The notes: a model not told the origin generated them from the letters alone. Shown: positions 1 through 7,369, counted from the stretch's first letter. The stretch: DNA of 8,308 nt from Gammaproteobacteria bacterium UBA2955 (GCA_002348825.1 DEBN01000116.1:1-8308), one strand, 5' to 3'. Program-made: numbers and translations.

Positions 1-1806
1 ACGCTGGTGATCACCCACGTCTAACACCAAAGACAACAACTTGTCCGCACCATCCACGGGTTCGGCGCTGATTACTCTGGCGACCCGCAATTCAATTTTA
101 TTGAAATCCTCAATATTGATGGTGGTGCCTACCTCAGCTTCTTGTGGTTTGGCGTCTGCGGCGGCTTCTGGTTCGGATGCGTCGAGCAAAAGCCCAACCT
201 GTTTGGCTTCCATACGTTGCAACATGGGCTTGAACGGATTGATTCGATGCCCCCCTAGGTCACTTGCCAAGTCGGCCCACTGCAAGGGCTCCACGGCGAG
301 GAACGCCTCGGCTCGACGAGCTGTTTCCGGCAGAATCGGCTTGAGAAAGATCATCAGCGCCCGGAACATCTGGATCGCCTGACTGCATACGGGCTGCACT
401 CCCTCCTTGCGATCGGGATCTTTAATCATGTTCCAGGGTTCTTCGGCAGCGACGTACTGGTTCGCTAGATCAGCCAGGGCGGTAATTTCACGCATGGCCT
501 TGCCGAAATTGCCTCTTTCGAAATGGTCTGAGATGCGATCTCCTGCGTCCAAGAACTTCTGCATCAGCGGTTGGTCAGGCAAGTCAGGACTGAGTTCTCC
601 GTCAAAGTGTTTTACCAAAAATCCCGCGGTGCGGCTGGCGATATTAATGATTTTTCCGACCAAATCGGCATTCACCCGCTGCACAAAGTCGTCGAGGTTA
701 ATGTCCAGATCATCGGCTGAGTCGCTGAGCTTGGTGGCGTAGTAGTAGCGTAGATATTCGGGATTCAAATGTTCCAGATACCGTTCAGCAAGAATGAATG
801 TTCCTCGTGACTTTGACATTTTTGTGCCGTTTACGGTTACGAAGCCATGGGTGTGAATGCGGCTGGGCGTTCTAAAACCGGCACCACTCAGCACTGCAGG
901 CCAGAACAGAGCATGAAAATTAACAATGTCTTTACCGATAAAATGATGCACTTCGGCGCTGCTGTCCTGTTCCCAGAAAGTATCGAAGTTCAGATCGTCG
1001 CGCCGATCGCACAGGTTCTGCAGGCTCGCCATGTACCCAATCGGCGCGTCCATCCACACGTAAAAGTACTTGTCCTCGGTGCCGGGTATCGTAAAACCGA
1101 AGTAGGGTGCGTCCCGCGATATGTCCCAGGGCCGCAACTCATCGTCCAGCCATTCACTGAGTTTGTTTGCGATCTCTGGCTGCACCGTCCCCGATTTGGT
1201 CCAGTGGCGGAGAAAATCTGTGTATTGGCCAAGATCGAAAAAGTAGTGTTCTGAGGCGCGTAATTCGGGTGCGCTGCCAGAATAGATGGACTTCGGGTTG
1301 CCGAGCTCGGTTGCGTTGTAGGTTGCCCCACAGCTTTCGCAATTGTCACCGTACTGACCGTCTGTATGGCATTTTGGACAGCTGCCAATGACGAAACGAT
1401 CTGCAAGGAACAAGCCCTTTTCGGCGTCATACAGCTGTTCAACATTTTTAGTGAAGATCAGCCCTTGTTCTTTTAGGCGGGAGAAAATGAGCTCCGAATA
1501 ATGTCTATTTTCGTTCGAGTGCGTGGAGTGGTAGTTATCGTACTCGACCAGAAAGCCGTTAAAGTCAGCCAAATGCTGGCGACGCACGGCGTCGACCAAC
1601 TCTGTTGCCGACACGCCCTCTTGCTCTGCCTTGATCATGGTCGCGGTGCCATGGGCATCGTCGGCACACACGTAGACGACCGAATGACCGCGCATGCGCA
1701 GGAAACGCACCCAAATATCCGTTTGGATGTGCTCAAGCATATGCCCAAGGTGGATCGGGCCGTTGGCGTTTGGCAAGGCGCTGGTGACAAAAATTTGGCG
1801 GTGCAT
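1..1806 (-). CDS. metG: Methionyl-tRNA synthetase, 3' end cut by the window edge
   Basis: Class I aminoacyl-tRNA synthetase that charges tRNA(Met) with methionine in the cytoplasm (EC 6.1.1.10). I translated the minus strand and found one open frame of 602 codons running off position 1. The HIGH motif appears as HLGH at residues 19-22. Four zinc-knuckle cysteines sit at 143, 146, 156 and 159, and KMSKS is at 329-333. Residues matching the E. coli anticodon contacts (N391, R395, W461) are N388, R392 and W458, a constant offset of 3. The frame ends inside the C-terminal tRNA-binding (EMAP/Trbp111-like) domain, which begins around IEDFNKIELRVARV after an acidic, alanine-rich linker. E. coli MetG has 677 residues, so roughly 75 are missing. 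The ATG at 1804-1806 is chosen because the conserved RQIFVTSALPNANGP start follows at once and an AGGA (complement of 1812-1815) lies 5 nt upstream. It is divergent from mrp, as in Pseudomonas. Confidence 0.98.
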   Translation of the reverse strand, partial: MHRQIFVTSALPNANGPIHLGHMLEHIQTDIWVRFLRMRGHSVVYVCADDAHGTATMIKAEQEGVSATELVDAVRRQHLADFNGFLVEYDNYHSTHSNENRHYSELIFSRLKEQGLIFTKNVEQLYDAEKGLFLADRFVIGSCPKCHTDGQYGDNCESCGATYNATELGNPKSIYSGSAPELRASEHYFFDLGQYTDFLRHWTKSGTVQPEIANKLSEWLDDELRPWDISRDAPYFGFTIPGTEDKYFYVWMDAPIGYMASLQNLCDRRDDLNFDTFWEQDSSAEVHHFIGKDIVNFHALFWPAVLSGAGFRTPSRIHTHGFVTVNGTKMSKSRGTFILAERYLEHLNPEYLRYYYATKLSDSADDLDINLDDFVQRVNADLVGKIINIASRTAGFLVKHFDGELSPDLPDQPLMQKFLDAGDRISDHFERGNFGKAMREITALADLANQYVAAEEPWNMIKDPDRKEGVQPVCSQAIQMFRALMIFLKPILPETARRAEAFLAVEPLQWADLASDLGGHRINPFKPMLQRMEAKQVGLLLDASEPEAAADAKPQEAEVGTTINIEDFNKIELRVARVISAEPVDGADKLLSLVLDVGDHQR

Positions 1807-1846
1807 GAAGGTCCTAGCTGGTCTAGCGAGTCGAAGAGCTGAGCCA

Positions 1847-1852
1847 ATTATA
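1847..1852 (-). promoter_or_regulatory. Candidate metG promoter, -10 box
   Basis: The minus strand reads TATAAT here, a perfect sigma-70 -10 hexamer about 40 nt upstream of the metG ATG, giving an expected leader of about 34 nt. No good -35 box lies at 16-18 bp: a TTGAAC is only 9 bp away and a TTGCCA is 22 bp away. The promoter may therefore be weak or activator-dependent. The call rests on the -10 match and position only. Confidence 0.45.
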
Positions 1853-2030
1853 GGGTGGATTGTTCAAAGAGTGGTGGCAAAAGTGTTTTGCTGGGATGGA
1901 GGTAGAGCGTCGATATCGTGATTGAAGTTGGACTTAGACGGTTCGCATCGGCGGCCGTATTCAGCAAAAGCCTCTGCAGTTGCAAGCCTTGTGGCGGCGA
2001 CGCTTGCTATACCCGTCCATCGAAGGGCAC

Positions 2031-2036
2031 TACACT
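2031..2036 (+). promoter_or_regulatory. Candidate mrp(-dcd) promoter, -10 box
   Basis: TACACT, a 4/6 match to the sigma-70 -10 box, lies 30 nt upstream of the mrp ATG. It would place transcription start near 2043 and leave a leader of about 24 nt. No convincing -35 lies at 16-18 bp; TTGCTA at 2004-2009 is 21 bp away. The rest of 1807-2066 shows no gene. It holds a short CGATATCG palindrome at 1911-1918 that I cannot assign. Confidence 0.3.
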
Positions 2037-2066
2037 AGCGCTGGTTAATTACGGCGCCAAAAACAA

Positions 2067-3080
2067 ATGAAGGTTGATGAGTTCAAAGATCCCTACTTGG
2101 GCCAAACCTGGCAAGAGTTGGGCGCGAAAATTATGCAATCTGGGGCGCATGTTTCGGTCACTCTGGGTTATCCCGCCAATGGTCTGCAGCCGCTATTGCA
2201 GAAACAGCTGAGCGAGTTTTTAGGTAATGCCGACATCGACTTGGAGCTGCGCTTCGCTGCGGATCATGGTCGAGCGTTTAATCGGGTTAAAAACATTGTG
2301 TTAGTGGCGAGCGGCAAGGGTGGTGTTGGCAAGTCCACCACGGCCGTAAATCTAGCGCTAGCCCTAGACGCGGAAGGCGCAAAAGTAGGGTTGCTCGATG
2401 CGGACATCTACGGTCCAAGCCAAGGCGTAATGCTGGGTGTTGAGGAGGGGCAACGCCCCGATATAAAAGACGGTAAGTACTTCGAACCCATCCGCGCTCA
2501 CGGGCTGAAGGCCATGTCTATGAGCTTTATGATCACAGAAAAAACGCCGATGGTCTGGCGTGGCCCCATGGCCAGCGGCGCATTGCAGCAGATTCTTGGG
2601 CAGACCCAATGGGGTGATCTGGATTATTTGATTGTGGATATGCCCCCAGGTACCGGCGATATCCAGCTGACGCTGTCGCAAAAGGCTCCGGTTGCCGGTG
2701 CTGTGATCGTAACAACCCCTCAGGACATTGCGCTGCTGGACGCCATTAAGGGCGTCGAGATGTTTGGCAAAGTGGACATTCCAGTGTTAGGCATTCTCGA
2801 GAATATGAGCGTGCATCAGTGCGAGAATTGCGGTCACATCAGTTACCCCTTCGGCACCGGCGGGGGCGCAAAAATTTCCGCTGATCTCGGCGTGCCTCTG
2901 TTAGGGCAGTTGCCCTTGTCGATGCATATTCGACAGCACGCGGATGGTGGCATCCCAACGGTTCGCGCTGCCCCGGAATCGGCAGCGAGCGAGCTGTATA
3001 GGGACGCGGCGCGGCATCTAGCCGCGCGCCTGTGGACACGGGATCAAGCTGCACCAACTATTCGCATGGTTGATGATTAA
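2067..3080 (+). CDS. apbC: Mrp/ApbC family iron-sulfur cluster carrier ATPase
   Basis: Cytoplasmic P-loop ATPase of the Mrp/NBP35/ApbC family, thought to bind and transfer [4Fe-4S] clusters to apo-proteins. The 337-residue product starts with a short MIP18/DUF59-like region (about residues 5-70, opening with DPYLGQ). The ATPase domain follows: deviant Walker A GKGGVGKS at 83-90, the LLDADIYGPS segment at 109-118, Walker B-like DYLIVDMPPGTGD at 186-198, and the cluster-binding CENC pair at C252 and C255. Length and motifs match the gammaproteobacterial forms I know. The ATG at 2067 keeps the conserved N-terminal stretch, but the sequence before it (ACGGCGCCAAAAACAA) has no Shine-Dalgarno match, so initiation may rely on the A-rich leader. 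dcd follows after 51 bp with no visible terminator between, so the two are probably cotranscribed. Confidence 0.95.
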   Translation: MKVDEFKDPYLGQTWQELGAKIMQSGAHVSVTLGYPANGLQPLLQKQLSEFLGNADIDLELRFAADHGRAFNRVKNIVLVASGKGGVGKSTTAVNLALALDAEGAKVGLLDADIYGPSQGVMLGVEEGQRPDIKDGKYFEPIRAHGLKAMSMSFMITEKTPMVWRGPMASGALQQILGQTQWGDLDYLIVDMPPGTGDIQLTLSQKAPVAGAVIVTTPQDIALLDAIKGVEMFGKVDIPVLGILENMSVHQCENCGHISYPFGTGGGAKISADLGVPLLGQLPLSMHIRQHADGGIPTVRAAPESAASELYRDAARHLAARLWTRDQAAPTIRMVDD

Positions 3081-3131
3081 CGGCCGCGGGATCGCTGCGC
3101 GTAATACGAATCAAGAGCTAGAGAGCACACT

Positions 3132-3695
3132 ATGACCATTAAGTCTGACCGTTGGATTATTGAACAAGCCCAGGCCGGTATGATCGAGCCGTTTGAATCC
3201 GGACAGGTGCGTCACCAAGACGGTAATAAGGTTATTTCGTATGGTACGTCGAGTTATGGCTATGATGTCCGTTGCGGTCCCCAGTTTAAGGTATTTACGA
3301 ACATTCACTCGGCAACGGTCGATCCCAAGGCGTTCGATGCGAACAGCTTTGTCGATATCGAAGATGACGTTTGTATCATTCCGCCGAACTCATTTGCGCT
3401 GGCGAGCACGGTTGAATATTTCCGTATACCCGAAGACGTGCTGACGATTTGCTTGGGTAAGTCCACCTACGCGCGCTGCGGCATCATTGTGAATGTCACG
3501 CCGCTCGAGCCCGAATGGGAAGGACACGTTACCTTGGAGTTTTCCAACACTACGACGTTACCGGCGAAGATTTATGCCAACGAAGGTGTCGCGCAGATGC
3601 TGTTTTTCCAGTCTGACGAACGCTGTCAGGTCAGTTACAAAGATCGCGGCGGCAAGTATCAGGGACAGACCGGCGTAACCCTGCCGAAAACCTGA
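3132..3695 (+). CDS. dcd: dCTP deaminase
   Basis: Converts dCTP to dUTP and ammonia (EC 3.5.4.13), feeding dUMP and then dTTP synthesis; cytosolic and trimeric in the family. The 187-residue protein has the family length. It shows the [13 protein letters not shown] core at 40-52, the nucleotide-binding GKSTYAR at 109-115 (GRSSLAR in E. coli), and the HVTLEFSN segment at 132-139. In that segment E136 corresponds to the catalytic glutamate (E138 in E. coli). The Q-rich, flexible C-terminal tail that closes over the triphosphate ([12 protein letters not shown]) is intact. A GAGAG at 3121-3125, 6 nt before the ATG, supports the start. The gene lies 51 bp after mrp, as in Pseudomonas, and its stop faces the purM stop across 43 bp. 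A bifunctional dCTP deaminase/dUTPase activity cannot be excluded from sequence alone. Confidence 0.96.
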   Translation: MTIKSDRWIIEQAQAGMIEPFESGQVRHQDGNKVISYGTSSYGYDVRCGPQFKVFTNIHSATVDPKAFDANSFVDIEDDVCIIPPNSFALASTVEYFRIPEDVLTICLGKSTYARCGIIVNVTPLEPEWEGHVTLEFSNTTTLPAKIYANEGVAQMLFFQSDERCQVSYKDRGGKYQGQTGVTLPKT

Positions 3696-3738
3696 TCGGC
3701 AATAAGTGATGCGTATGCCGCAAGCGCGTTCGCCGAGT

Positions 3739-4779
3739 TTAAGCGATCACCACTTGGCCAGAGGCGGCCGCGGTGCCGCTTGAGACAATCTCGCCGACAA
3801 TGCTCGGATGTTCGCCATGTGCTTGCAGATGTGCTACTGCAGCCGCGCTGTCCTCTGCGCGGACGACTAACAAGAGACCGATGCCGCAGTTGAAGGTGCT
3901 GAGCATTTCCTCGTCGCTGATGTTGCCCGCCTGTTGTAACCAGTTGAAAACCTCGGGTCGTTGCCAACTGTCCAGTTCAATGCGCGCAGCGTGCGACGGA
4001 TCGGAAAAGACTCTGGGAATGTTCTCGTAAAAGCCGCCCCCGGTTATGTGAATCATGCCGTTCACTTCGACATGGTTGAGTAATTCGCGCACGGGTTTCA
4101 CGTATATCCGTGTCGGTGCCAGCAAATCGTCGAGCAACGGTTCGCTGGGGATAACGGCTTGATGTTCTAAAACTTTGCGAATCAATGAATAACCATTGCT
4201 ATGCGGACCGCTGCTGGGTAGGCCGATGATCTGGTCGCCCACTGCTATGCGCTGGCCGTCGATAATTTTGCTTTTCTCAACTACGCCAATGCAAAACCCA
4301 GCGAGGTCGTATTCACCGTCACTGTAAAAACCGGGCATCTCTGCGGTCTCGCCGCCGGCAAGCGCGCAGCCTGCTATTTCGCAGCCCTTAGCGATGCCCT
4401 TGATCACGCGCTCTGCAATGTCTACGTCGAGTTTGCCGGTAGCGTAGTAGTCGAGAAATAGGAACGCTTCAGCGCCTGTTACCAAAACATCGTTCGCACA
4501 CATGGCGACAAGATCCTGGCCAACTCCGTCATGGCGTGAGTAATCGATTGCGAGTTTTAGTTTGGTACCCACACCGTCTGTGCCGGTTACTAATATGGGG
4601 TGGGTGTAGCCGCTGGGTAATTCGGCCATGGCGGCGAATCCACCAAGACCACCGAGCAGTTCTGGGCGCTTCGTGGCTTTCGCTGCTGGAGCGATACGAC
4701 GAATTAAATCGGCACCGGCCTCGGTGTCGACGCCTGCCTGTTTATAGGTCAAGCCTGTAGGTGGATTAGACTCGGACAC
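3739..4779 (-). CDS. purM: Phosphoribosylformylglycinamidine cyclo-ligase (AIR synthetase)
   Basis: Fifth step of de novo purine synthesis: ATP-dependent ring closure of FGAM to aminoimidazole ribonucleotide (EC 6.3.3.1), in the cytoplasm. The 346-residue product is the same size as E. coli PurM. It opens with the typical TYKQAGVDTEAG (11-22), then the glycine-rich TDGVGTKL (67-74), the GGETAEMPG loop (142-150) and the SSGPHSNGYSL segment after it. All are conserved, and the protein runs to a normal C-terminus. The start is GTG at 4777-4779. An in-frame TAG lies eight codons upstream with no ATG between, and a GGGA (complement of 4787-4790) sits 7 nt before the GTG. purN, which normally follows purM in gammaproteobacteria, is absent: the purM stop is 43 bp from the convergent dcd stop. 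Confidence 0.97.
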   Translation of the reverse strand: MSESNPPTGLTYKQAGVDTEAGADLIRRIAPAAKATKRPELLGGLGGFAAMAELPSGYTHPILVTGTDGVGTKLKLAIDYSRHDGVGQDLVAMCANDVLVTGAEAFLFLDYYATGKLDVDIAERVIKGIAKGCEIAGCALAGGETAEMPGFYSDGEYDLAGFCIGVVEKSKIIDGQRIAVGDQIIGLPSSGPHSNGYSLIRKVLEHQAVIPSEPLLDDLLAPTRIYVKPVRELLNHVEVNGMIHITGGGFYENIPRVFSDPSHAARIELDSWQRPEVFNWLQQAGNISDEEMLSTFNCGIGLLLVVRAEDSAAAVAHLQAHGEHPSIVGEIVSSGTAAASGQVVIA

Positions 4780-4806
4780 CCGTTGATCCCGATGATTTTG
4801 CTACGC

Positions 4807-4812
4807 ATTGTA
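4807..4812 (-). promoter_or_regulatory. Candidate purM promoter, -10 box
   Basis: The minus strand reads TACAAT, a 5/6 match to the -10 consensus, 27 bp upstream of the purM GTG. The hexamer 17 bp further upstream (TTCCCG) is a poor -35 box and lies inside the inverted repeat at 4824-4845. A repressor or activator bound there could act directly on this promoter. I do not see an obvious E. coli-type PurR box. Confidence 0.4.
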
Positions 4813-4823
4813 CAGGCGCCAGC

Positions 4824-4845
4824 GCGGTGCGGGAATACGCACCGC
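4824..4845. promoter_or_regulatory. Perfect 8-bp inverted repeat in the purM/DUF2066 divergent region
   Basis: GCGGTGCG (4824-4831) and CGCACCGC (4838-4845) form a perfect inverted repeat around a 6-nt spacer, GGAATA. It covers the expected -35 position of purM. On the plus strand it is followed by TTTGTGTG, so it could instead be a weak intrinsic terminator stopping antisense readthrough from the dcd side before the DUF2066 operon. The dyad is seen directly; whether it is an operator or a hairpin is inference. Confidence 0.45.
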
Positions 4846-4867
4846 TTTGTGTGTATGTCAGACGGTG

Positions 4868-4897
4868 TTCTCAATGCTGGTTGGAATTAGCTACACT
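4868..4897 (+). promoter_or_regulatory. Candidate promoter of the DUF2066-hda operon
   Basis: TTCTCA (4868-4873, 4/6 match to -35) and TACACT (4892-4897, 4/6 match to -10) are spaced by 18 bp. The start of transcription would be near 4904, about 25 nt before the ATG at 4929. This is the only plausible promoter I see for the four plus-strand genes that follow, since their internal junctions overlap or nearly so. Confidence 0.4.
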
Positions 4898-4928
4898 GAG
4901 CGTTCACCAGTCAAAAGACGTAGAGCTT

Positions 4929-6029
4929 ATGACCCATCTCGCCCGCAGTATTGCCGCTAAGGGTGCCTTTCGCGCCCTAGTGATGGTGCCGTTGCTGTGT
5001 GCGCCGATGTTGGCGGTTGCCGAAATAGACGCCGACGACCTTTATACCGTACAGCAGCCGGTTGTGGATCAGAGCGACGCCAATCGTCGGGAAGCAGCAC
5101 GGCAGGGTTTGTTGCAAGTGTTATCCCGAGTCACTGGATTGAGCACGATTCCACGCCATCAGCGGGTCAGTGAGGCGTTAGCGCGACCGGATCGTTTTTA
5201 TAGCGAATACGTTTTCGTGCGGGCTGACGAGGCGGATTCCCAGGGTCGCACAGGGGCTCTGGAACTCAAAGTCAGATTCCAGGAAAAAGCGGTACTGGAT
5301 TTGGTTCGCGAAGCGCGGCTGCCGATCTGGTGGTCTGGTCGACCGTTAACTATGGCGTGGATGGTGGTAGAGCAGGATGGTCAAAGGTCGTTGCTGCGCG
5401 ACGGCAGCCAGCTTGAGCTTGCGCGCGCGTTCAAACGCCAAGCCCGCCAGCGCGGGCTGCCCGTGGCGTTGCCGCTGCTTGACCTGCAGGATAACTTGCT
5501 GGTGTCGCCGGGTATTGTGTGGGGGAACTTTCTACCGACGCTTACCAGTGCGTCCGACCGTTACGGCGTTAATCAACTTATAGTCGGCCGAATGCGTGCT
5601 CAACGTAACGGCGATCAGACGCTCTACAGTGGCGATTGGCAGGTTGCATTCGCTGAAGATCTCGCACCGGTAACGAGTAACTTCTCCGGGTTGAGTGCAA
5701 GGCAAGCAGTTAAGATCGCCATGCAACTGGCGACCACCTATTTTGCCCCAGCTATGACCGTCTTCTCTGGCGATCAGTTTGACCATACCTTGCATGTCGG
5801 TGAGATCAGAGAAATAGGGCAATACGCTCGAATGATGAATTACTTTCGTCAATTCGAATTTGTTGAAGAGGTCAGTGTGAGATCGATCGCTGACGGCGAA
5901 ATGACGTTGAAGATTCGTACTGCGGCTAGCGAAAAGTTGTTGTTGTCGTTATTGACGCGCGACGGCCGACTGGCAGCGGAGGCTTCTCAGGGCCAAGCTG
6001 CGCTGACTCGTTTGTTGTGGCGTGACTGA
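4929..6029 (+). CDS. DUF2066 family exported protein of unknown function
   Basis: A 366-residue protein resembling the DUF2066 family, found beside purM and hda in Pseudomonas-type genomes; no biochemical role is established to my knowledge. The N-terminus is a Sec signal peptide: basic residues R6, K11 and R15, a hydrophobic core at about 16-30, and an AVA|EID cleavage site after A31, which predicts a periplasmic protein. There is no lipobox (C24 is preceded by LL, not a small residue). The mature part contains a repeated basic/acidic helix-like stretch near 50-70 and the LPIWWSGRP segment starting at L131. The C-terminal region is beta-rich. The start is ATG 4929, with GAG 3 nt upstream. 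A frame extending back to a GTG at 4827 would begin inside the inverted repeat and bury the signal peptide. The stop overlaps the next start (TGATG), implying translational coupling. Confidence 0.85.
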   Translation: MTHLARSIAAKGAFRALVMVPLLCAPMLAVAEIDADDLYTVQQPVVDQSDANRREAARQGLLQVLSRVTGLSTIPRHQRVSEALARPDRFYSEYVFVRADEADSQGRTGALELKVRFQEKAVLDLVREARLPIWWSGRPLTMAWMVVEQDGQRSLLRDGSQLELARAFKRQARQRGLPVALPLLDLQDNLLVSPGIVWGNFLPTLTSASDRYGVNQLIVGRMRAQRNGDQTLYSGDWQVAFAEDLAPVTSNFSGLSARQAVKIAMQLATTYFAPAMTVFSGDQFDHTLHVGEIREIGQYARMMNYFRQFEFVEEVSVRSIADGEMTLKIRTAASEKLLLSLLTRDGRLAAEASQGQAALTRLLWRD

Positions 6030-6670
6030 TGCGTTACCTGCCTAATGTGCTGTCGATCTTGCGCATGCTGTTGGTGGTCCCAACAAGCCTGTTTCTTTGG
6101 CACGGTGAAATCGCTTTGGCGTTGGGCTTGATGGCCGTTGCCGGTATATCCGACGGCGTCGATGGCGCTCTGGCGCGCCACTACAACTGGCAAACGCACT
6201 TGGGGTCTATCCTTGACCCCTTAGCGGATAAAATCTTGGTCGCTGCCACGTTTATCGTCTTTACTTTTCAGGGTTACATTCCTTTGTGGCTCGCGGTTTT
6301 GACGATCGGCCGTGATCTGATCATTCTCTTTGGCGGTACTTTGTACCGGATCTTTTTTGGCCCTTTTGAGATCAAACCGAGCTTGATCAGCAAAGCAAAC
6401 ACAGCCATGCAGGTGGTCACTTTGATTCTGATAATGTTGTATCTATTGCCCAGCGCCTCCGTGCAACTGCCGTTATTGGCGCAGTTGGGCGAGTATTTGG
6501 GAGGCAGTACTGAGCAATGGGTTGATCCCTATTGCTTGTGGTTGCTGGCCATGCTCGGAGCTGTCTCAGGTGCGCATTACGTGGTGGTCTGGGGGGCGCG
6601 CGCGCGGCGCGAACTGACACGCCGAAAACAAGCTGAAGTCATCGCTCGGGAAGGCAGTAGCGACTCTTGA
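6029..6670 (+). CDS. CDP-alcohol phosphatidyltransferase family membrane protein
   Basis: Integral membrane enzyme of the family that transfers a phosphatidyl group from CDP-diacylglycerol to an alcohol. The full family signature DxxDGxxARxxxxxxxxGxxxDxxxD is present: D42, D45, G46, A49, R50, G59, D63 and D67. These provide the two-metal site. The 213-residue product has about five to six hydrophobic segments, including ones near 3-23, 70-90, 90-110, 125-150 and 170-190, and a basic cytosolic tail rich in R and K. The N-terminal PNVLSILRM and LGSILDPLADK segments resemble PgsA (phosphatidylglycerophosphate synthase, EC 2.7.8.5). The housekeeping pgsA of this group is usually next to uvrC, so this is more likely a paralogue and its alcohol acceptor is unknown. 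The ATG shares 1 nt with the DUF2066 stop. It has no strong Shine-Dalgarno and probably depends on coupling. Confidence 0.88.
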   Translation: MRYLPNVLSILRMLLVVPTSLFLWHGEIALALGLMAVAGISDGVDGALARHYNWQTHLGSILDPLADKILVAATFIVFTFQGYIPLWLAVLTIGRDLIILFGGTLYRIFFGPFEIKPSLISKANTAMQVVTLILIMLYLLPSASVQLPLLAQLGEYLGGSTEQWVDPYCLWLLAMLGAVSGAHYVVVWGARARRELTRRKQAEVIAREGSSDS

Positions 6671-7368
6671 GCACTCAGATTACGTTACCGATAGACGAAG
6701 AGTATCGTCCGACTATGGACAACTTTGTTATCGGCGAAAACGTCGAGTTGATGGCGTTTTTGCGAACCTCGCACGTTGGCTTTAGAGGTATTTGGGTCAG
6801 TGGCGCGCGGGCCAGCGGCCGCAGTCATTTGTTGCGAGCGTGCAGCAGCGCGGCTCTGCAATCGGGCCGTCAGGCCATTTACCTTGACTGTGGAGGGCCG
6901 GAAACTGAGTGGAGTGCCCAGGTTCTGCGCGCCGCGGAGTTGTCCTCGGCGCGCAACGCGCTCGTGGCAATAGATAACCTAGGCCAATTGAAGGGCCGCC
7001 AACAGCATGAGGAGGCGGTGATGTCGATCTATCAAACGCTGCATGCGCTGGAAGGTGAAATGTTGGTTAGCCATGATCAGTCTGCCTTAGGGGTTGAGTT
7101 TGATCTACCCGATTTGAATTCGCGCATGCGTGGGTTCGCGCACTTTTCGCTCGTACCGCTGCAGGATCACGGCAAGGCCGAGGTGTTAAGTCGGCGTGCG
7201 CGAGCAAAAGGTTATGATCTGCCGGACGCAGTCCTAGAGTATTGGTTGCGGCGAGGGCCTAGAGATTTATCGACGTTAGTCCGCGATCTTGAACGGCTTG
7301 ACGAGGCCACTCTTACCCACCAACGACTGCTTACTGTGCCGTTGCTTAAGCAAGTGCTGGGGTATTGA
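6667..7368 (+). CDS. hda: DnaA inactivator Hda (AAA+ family), TTG start
   Basis: Hda works with the DNA-loaded beta clamp to stimulate hydrolysis of DnaA-bound ATP, preventing re-initiation (regulatory inactivation of DnaA). The 233-residue product has a clamp-binding QITLPI at residues 4-9 (QLSLPL in E. coli). It also has a Walker A-like GARASGRS at 46-53 with R52 where most AAA+ proteins have lysine, which is normal for Hda. Walker B is LVAIDN (99-104), the box VII arginine finger R153 lies in LPDLNSRM, and sensor-2 R199 is in GPRDLSTL. The TTG at 6667 is forced: TAG at 6658-6660 closes the frame three codons upstream, and the first ATG (residue 17) would delete the clamp motif. GGGAAGG at 6648-6654 is 12 nt away. 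The gene overlaps the previous one by 4 nt (TTGA). In Pseudomonas hda also follows purM and the DUF2066 gene. Confidence 0.93.
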   Translation: MSTQITLPIDEEYRPTMDNFVIGENVELMAFLRTSHVGFRGIWVSGARASGRSHLLRACSSAALQSGRQAIYLDCGGPETEWSAQVLRAAELSSARNALVAIDNLGQLKGRQQHEEAVMSIYQTLHALEGEMLVSHDQSALGVEFDLPDLNSRMRGFAHFSLVPLQDHGKAEVLSRRARAKGYDLPDAVLEYWLRRGPRDLSTLVRDLERLDEATLTHQRLLTVPLLKQVLGY

Positions 7369-7369
7369 A

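Noticed and set aside
41..1254. Several plus-strand open frames of 110-135 codons opposite metG
   Set aside because: They lie antisense to a fully conserved metG frame, have low-complexity Ser/Ala/Arg-rich products and show no recognisable motif.
1911..1918. CGATATCG palindrome between metG and mrp
   Set aside because: Only 8 bp and not extended outward; too short to call an operator without conservation data.
1886..1969. TTTTGCTG and CAGCAAAA inverted repeat in the metG/mrp region
   Set aside because: The 8-bp arms are 68 bp apart, which is easily expected by chance; no further symmetry supports it.
3009..3027. Seven-bp GC-rich hairpin (GCGCGGC/GCCGCGC) near the mrp 3' end
   Set aside because: It is within conserved coding sequence of a GC-rich, Ala/Arg-coding stretch and has no T-run, so it is not a credible terminator.
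3696..3738. Possible bidirectional terminator between dcd and purM
   Set aside because: Only a 5-bp CGGCA/TGCCG stem with a 13-nt loop is visible and there is no T-tract on either strand.
4827..4929. GTG at 4827 as the start of the DUF2066 gene
   Set aside because: It sits inside the inverted repeat, upstream of the candidate promoter, and would put 34 extra residues before a clear signal peptide that starts at ATG 4929.
6596..6610. Alternating GC tract at the 3' end of the phosphatidyltransferase gene
   Set aside because: It encodes the basic Ala/Arg tail expected after the last membrane segment, so no separate signal is needed.
6802..6825. Loss of the Walker A lysine in Hda (GRS in place of GKS/T)
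   Set aside because: E. coli Hda has the same GAGRSH form, so this is the family norm and not a defect.
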